Assembly (NCBI GenBank): GCA_963804885.1
Contig: CAWDSF010000004.1
Span: forward strand, 62,001-126,000
DNA: 64,000 nt
Reading direction: 5' to 3'
From: PALSA-1004 sp963804885
GTDB lineage: Bacteria > Pseudomonadota > Gammaproteobacteria > Burkholderiales > SG8-41
Shown here: in pieces, positions 62,151 to 64,000 of the stretch
How positions within the stretch are numbered: the first letter of the stretch is position 1
How the letters are laid out: the number at the start of each line of letters is the position of its first letter
The notes under the pieces: model-generated
Told to the model about the DNA's origin: nothing
What the model saw: only the letters and a program-made list of their open reading frames with translations
Databases searched by the model: none
Program-made: the position numbers and the translations under genes

Positions 62151-63553
62151 ATGAGCTACAGGAATCTCGAAGAGAAGCTGCGCGCCACCGGCGACATTGT
62201 CGGCATGCTGCGCAATGCGCAGACACCGCCGTACATCTATCCCGTGGTGCCGCCGGAGTACTCGAACTGGCGGGACGAGCAGCAGGCGTGGCAGAAGAGC
62301 TGCGTGTTCTTCAACCAGAGCTATCACATGATGGAGGCCTATCTCGAAGGCCCGGACACGGTGAAGCTTCTCACCCGGCTGGGCGTGAACTCGATGGCGA
62401 GCTTCACGCCCAACAAGGCCAAGCAGTACGTCGCCTGCAACGAGAACGGCCACGTCATCGGCGACGGGGTGCTGTTTCATCTCGAAGCGAACTGCGTCAG
62501 CTTCGTCGGCCGCCCGCCGGTGAGCAACTGGATCGAGTACCACGCGGCCACCGGTGAGGCTACGACGTCACGTTCGAACGTGACGAGCGTGCCCTCGAGC
62601 GGATCAGACGCGGTCTGCCACCGATGCACCGCATGTATCGCTTTCAGGTGCAGGGGCCGCTGGCCCCTGACGTGATGGCGAAGGCTACCGGCCGGCCGGT
62701 GCCTGAGATCAAGTTTTTTCAGATGGGCGATTTCTTCATCGGTGGCCGCCGCGTGCGCGCCTTGCGCCATGGAATGGTCGGACAGCCCGGGTGGGAACTG
62801 ATGGGGCCGTGGGCGGAGGGCGACGACATTCGCGCGGCGATTCTCGAGGCCGGTGAAGAATTCGGTATCCGTGCCGCGGGCGGTCGCACCTATTCGAGCA
62901 ACACGGTCGAATCCGGCTGGATCCCGTCGCCGCTGCCGGCCGTGTACACCGGCAACGACATGCAGGCGTTTCGCGAGTGGCTGCCGGCGGACGCCTACGA
63001 AGCGGTGACGTCGATCGGTGGCAGCTTCGTGTCGAACCGGATCGAGGACTACTACCTCACACCCTCAGACCTCGGCTACGGCTCGCTGGTGAAGTTCGAC
63101 CACGACTTCATTGGCCGCCCGGCGCTCGAGGGCGACGCTGGCCAGGAGCGGCGCCGCAAGGTGACGCTGGTGTGGAATGCCGACGACGTGACGCGCGCGA
63201 TGGGCGGAATGGTCACCGACGAGGCTGGCCGCGCGCCGAAGTACATCGACATGCCCTGCGCGGTGTACTCCACCTACCCGTACGATCGCGTGATGAAGGA
63301 CGGCCGCACCGTCGGCATTTCCACCTGGTCCGGATACAGCTCGAACGAGCGGTCGATGCTGTCGCTGGCCATGGTCGATGTCGCCGACGCGACGACTGGA
63401 ACCGAGCTCACGCTCATCTGGGGCGAGGAGAACGGTGGCACCCGTAAGGTGACCGTGGAGCGGCACCGGCAGATCGAGCTGCGCGCGACCGTCGCGCCGG
63501 CGCCGTTCGCCAGGCGGGCGCGTGAGAACTACCGCGCCGCGGCCGTCTCCTAG
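62151..63553 (+). CDS. THF-dependent aromatic O-demethylase, LigM/DesA-like (one frameshift)
   Basis: Cytoplasmic enzyme of about 467 residues of the GcvT-like fold, with layout close to vanillate/syringate O-demethylases: PEYSNWRDEQQAWQKSCVFF, NQSYHMMEAYLEGPDTVKLL, LGVNSMASFTPNKAKQYVAC, then after a lost G at about 62558, ALERIRRGLPPMHRMYRFQV, ALRHGMVGQPGWELMGPWAE, GGRTYSSNTVESGWIPSPLP, YGSLVKFDHDFIGRPALEGD. Methyl groups would pass from methoxy-aromatics to tetrahydrofolate. The Rieske, amidohydrolase and cupin genes upstream support aromatic catabolism. Start ATG 62151. Confidence 0.82.
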
Positions 63554-63918
63554 CGCGCACATTCCGACGGAACGCGTTCAGCCGTTTCTGCTCTGGACAT
63601 TCGGGCCCCTCATTCGCCGCCGGGATGGCGGTGGCCTTCACGGCCCTGCGTCGAGGCTCGTGCATTGCGCTCGTCTGATCGTGCACGGCTGGAAGCGGCG
63701 GCATTCTCATCGGGAATCCCTCTGGCACAACAGGTTGACGGCGCCCTCGCGCCACCCACCGTGGGGTGTCCCACCGGATGTCGTGGCGCCGGTGATCACG
63801 CCCGCCGGATCGAGTCAGCTGGAAAAGAGAGACGCGAAGTGCAGGACAACGCCACACGGGTCGGCATCAATTTCAGAACCCGGGGCGCCGTCAAACTGTT
63901 CGCCGGCACGAGGCGGGA
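63554..63918. other. Intergenic region, no gene seen
   Basis: 365 bases without a convincing frame on either strand and without the dispersed repeats seen elsewhere. Confidence 0.5.
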
Positions 63919-64000
63919 TTACATCTCGTTCAGAGCGCCAATCAGTTCAACTTGTCCGCAAACGGGCCAGGCGACTTCGGCGTGATACGGACCGAAACCA
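63919..64000 (-). CDS. C-terminal end of an unidentified protein (cut by window edge)
   Basis: The minus strand from the window edge reads GFGPYHAEVAWPVCGQVELI and then GALNEM with a TAA. The composition is protein-like and the end is clean, but 26 residues are too few to assign. Confidence 0.3.
   Translation of the reverse strand, partial: GFGPYHAEVAWPVCGQVELIGALNEM

Noticed and set aside
63665..63985. Plus-strand 106-codon open frame near the right edge
   Set aside because: Low-complexity composition, no ribosome site, and it overlaps a more protein-like minus-strand C-terminus at 63919-64000.
1..64000. tRNA, rRNA or integrase/attachment sites
   Set aside because: No tRNA-like cloverleaf ends, rRNA motifs, integrase or transposase gene could be recognised on either strand.

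Overview
The window is high-GC DNA dense with genes. It is rich in secreted proteins: c-type cytochromes (five CXXCH motifs), PQQ-type beta-propeller dehydrogenases, copper type II monooxygenase-like proteins, SnoaL-like proteins and several uncharacterised secreted families. Together with a TonB receptor, a YaiO barrel and typical Gram-negative signal peptides, this fits a soil or sediment Acidobacteriota genome, most likely class Vicinamibacteria. No rRNA, tRNA or taxonomic marker is present, so this assignment is inference. Many genes carry single-base frameshifts (mostly apparent one-base deletions in GC-rich words). These are strongly clustered and look more like draft or long-read assembly error than wholesale decay.

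Layout. 0-5 kb: a PQQ dehydrogenase (cut by the window edge), then a TonB-dependent siderophore-type receptor followed by a PepSY transmembrane reductase-like protein and a small coupled protein. 5-10 kb: a BACON-domain protein, a double VOC protein, an uncharacterised secreted family, a DUF6152 protein and two SnoaL-like proteins. 10-17.3 kb: a GH88/105-like hydrolase, a cytochrome P450, a PQQ aldose dehydrogenase, YhbY and two alpha/beta hydrolases. 17.4-34.4 kb: a nearly frameshift-free oxidative block with a cupin, PQQ propellers, three cytochrome c plus copper-monooxygenase paralogues (one with every copper ligand lost), a PVA-dehydrogenase-like cytochrome/propeller protein, a heavy-metal-binding protein, SnoaL and DUF8021-like proteins.

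34.5-44 kb: a tightly packed minus-strand operon, read in transcription order as response regulator, HEAT protein, processive family 2 glycosyltransferase, hybrid histidine kinase, YaiO-like outer membrane barrel, TPR protein and a polytopic sulfatase-like enzyme. This looks like a regulated exopolysaccharide synthesis, export and modification system and is the best candidate for an undescribed system here. 44-60 kb: an aldo/keto reductase, a large secreted protein with a late CXXCH, a HAF-repeat remnant inside inverted simple-sequence blocks, another PQQ dehydrogenase, DUF3565, DUF4139, an MBL hydrolase with a coupled dehalogenase-like hydrolase, a signal peptidase I with the catalytic Ser replaced by Ala, and a sorbosone-dehydrogenase-like protein. 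59.6-63.6 kb: Rieske protein, small conserved protein, amidohydrolase, cupin and a LigM/DesA-like THF-dependent O-demethylase, a plausible methoxy-aromatic catabolic operon.

The intergenic DNA is unusually rich in dispersed repeats. There are four full copies and one half copy of a long inverted repeat (arms about 40 nt) that supplies stop codons to two flanking genes and apparently the start codon to a third. There are also a 29-bp perfect inverted repeat, short GAA-loop hairpins, and TCGAACC and GGGATTCGG simple-sequence blocks.
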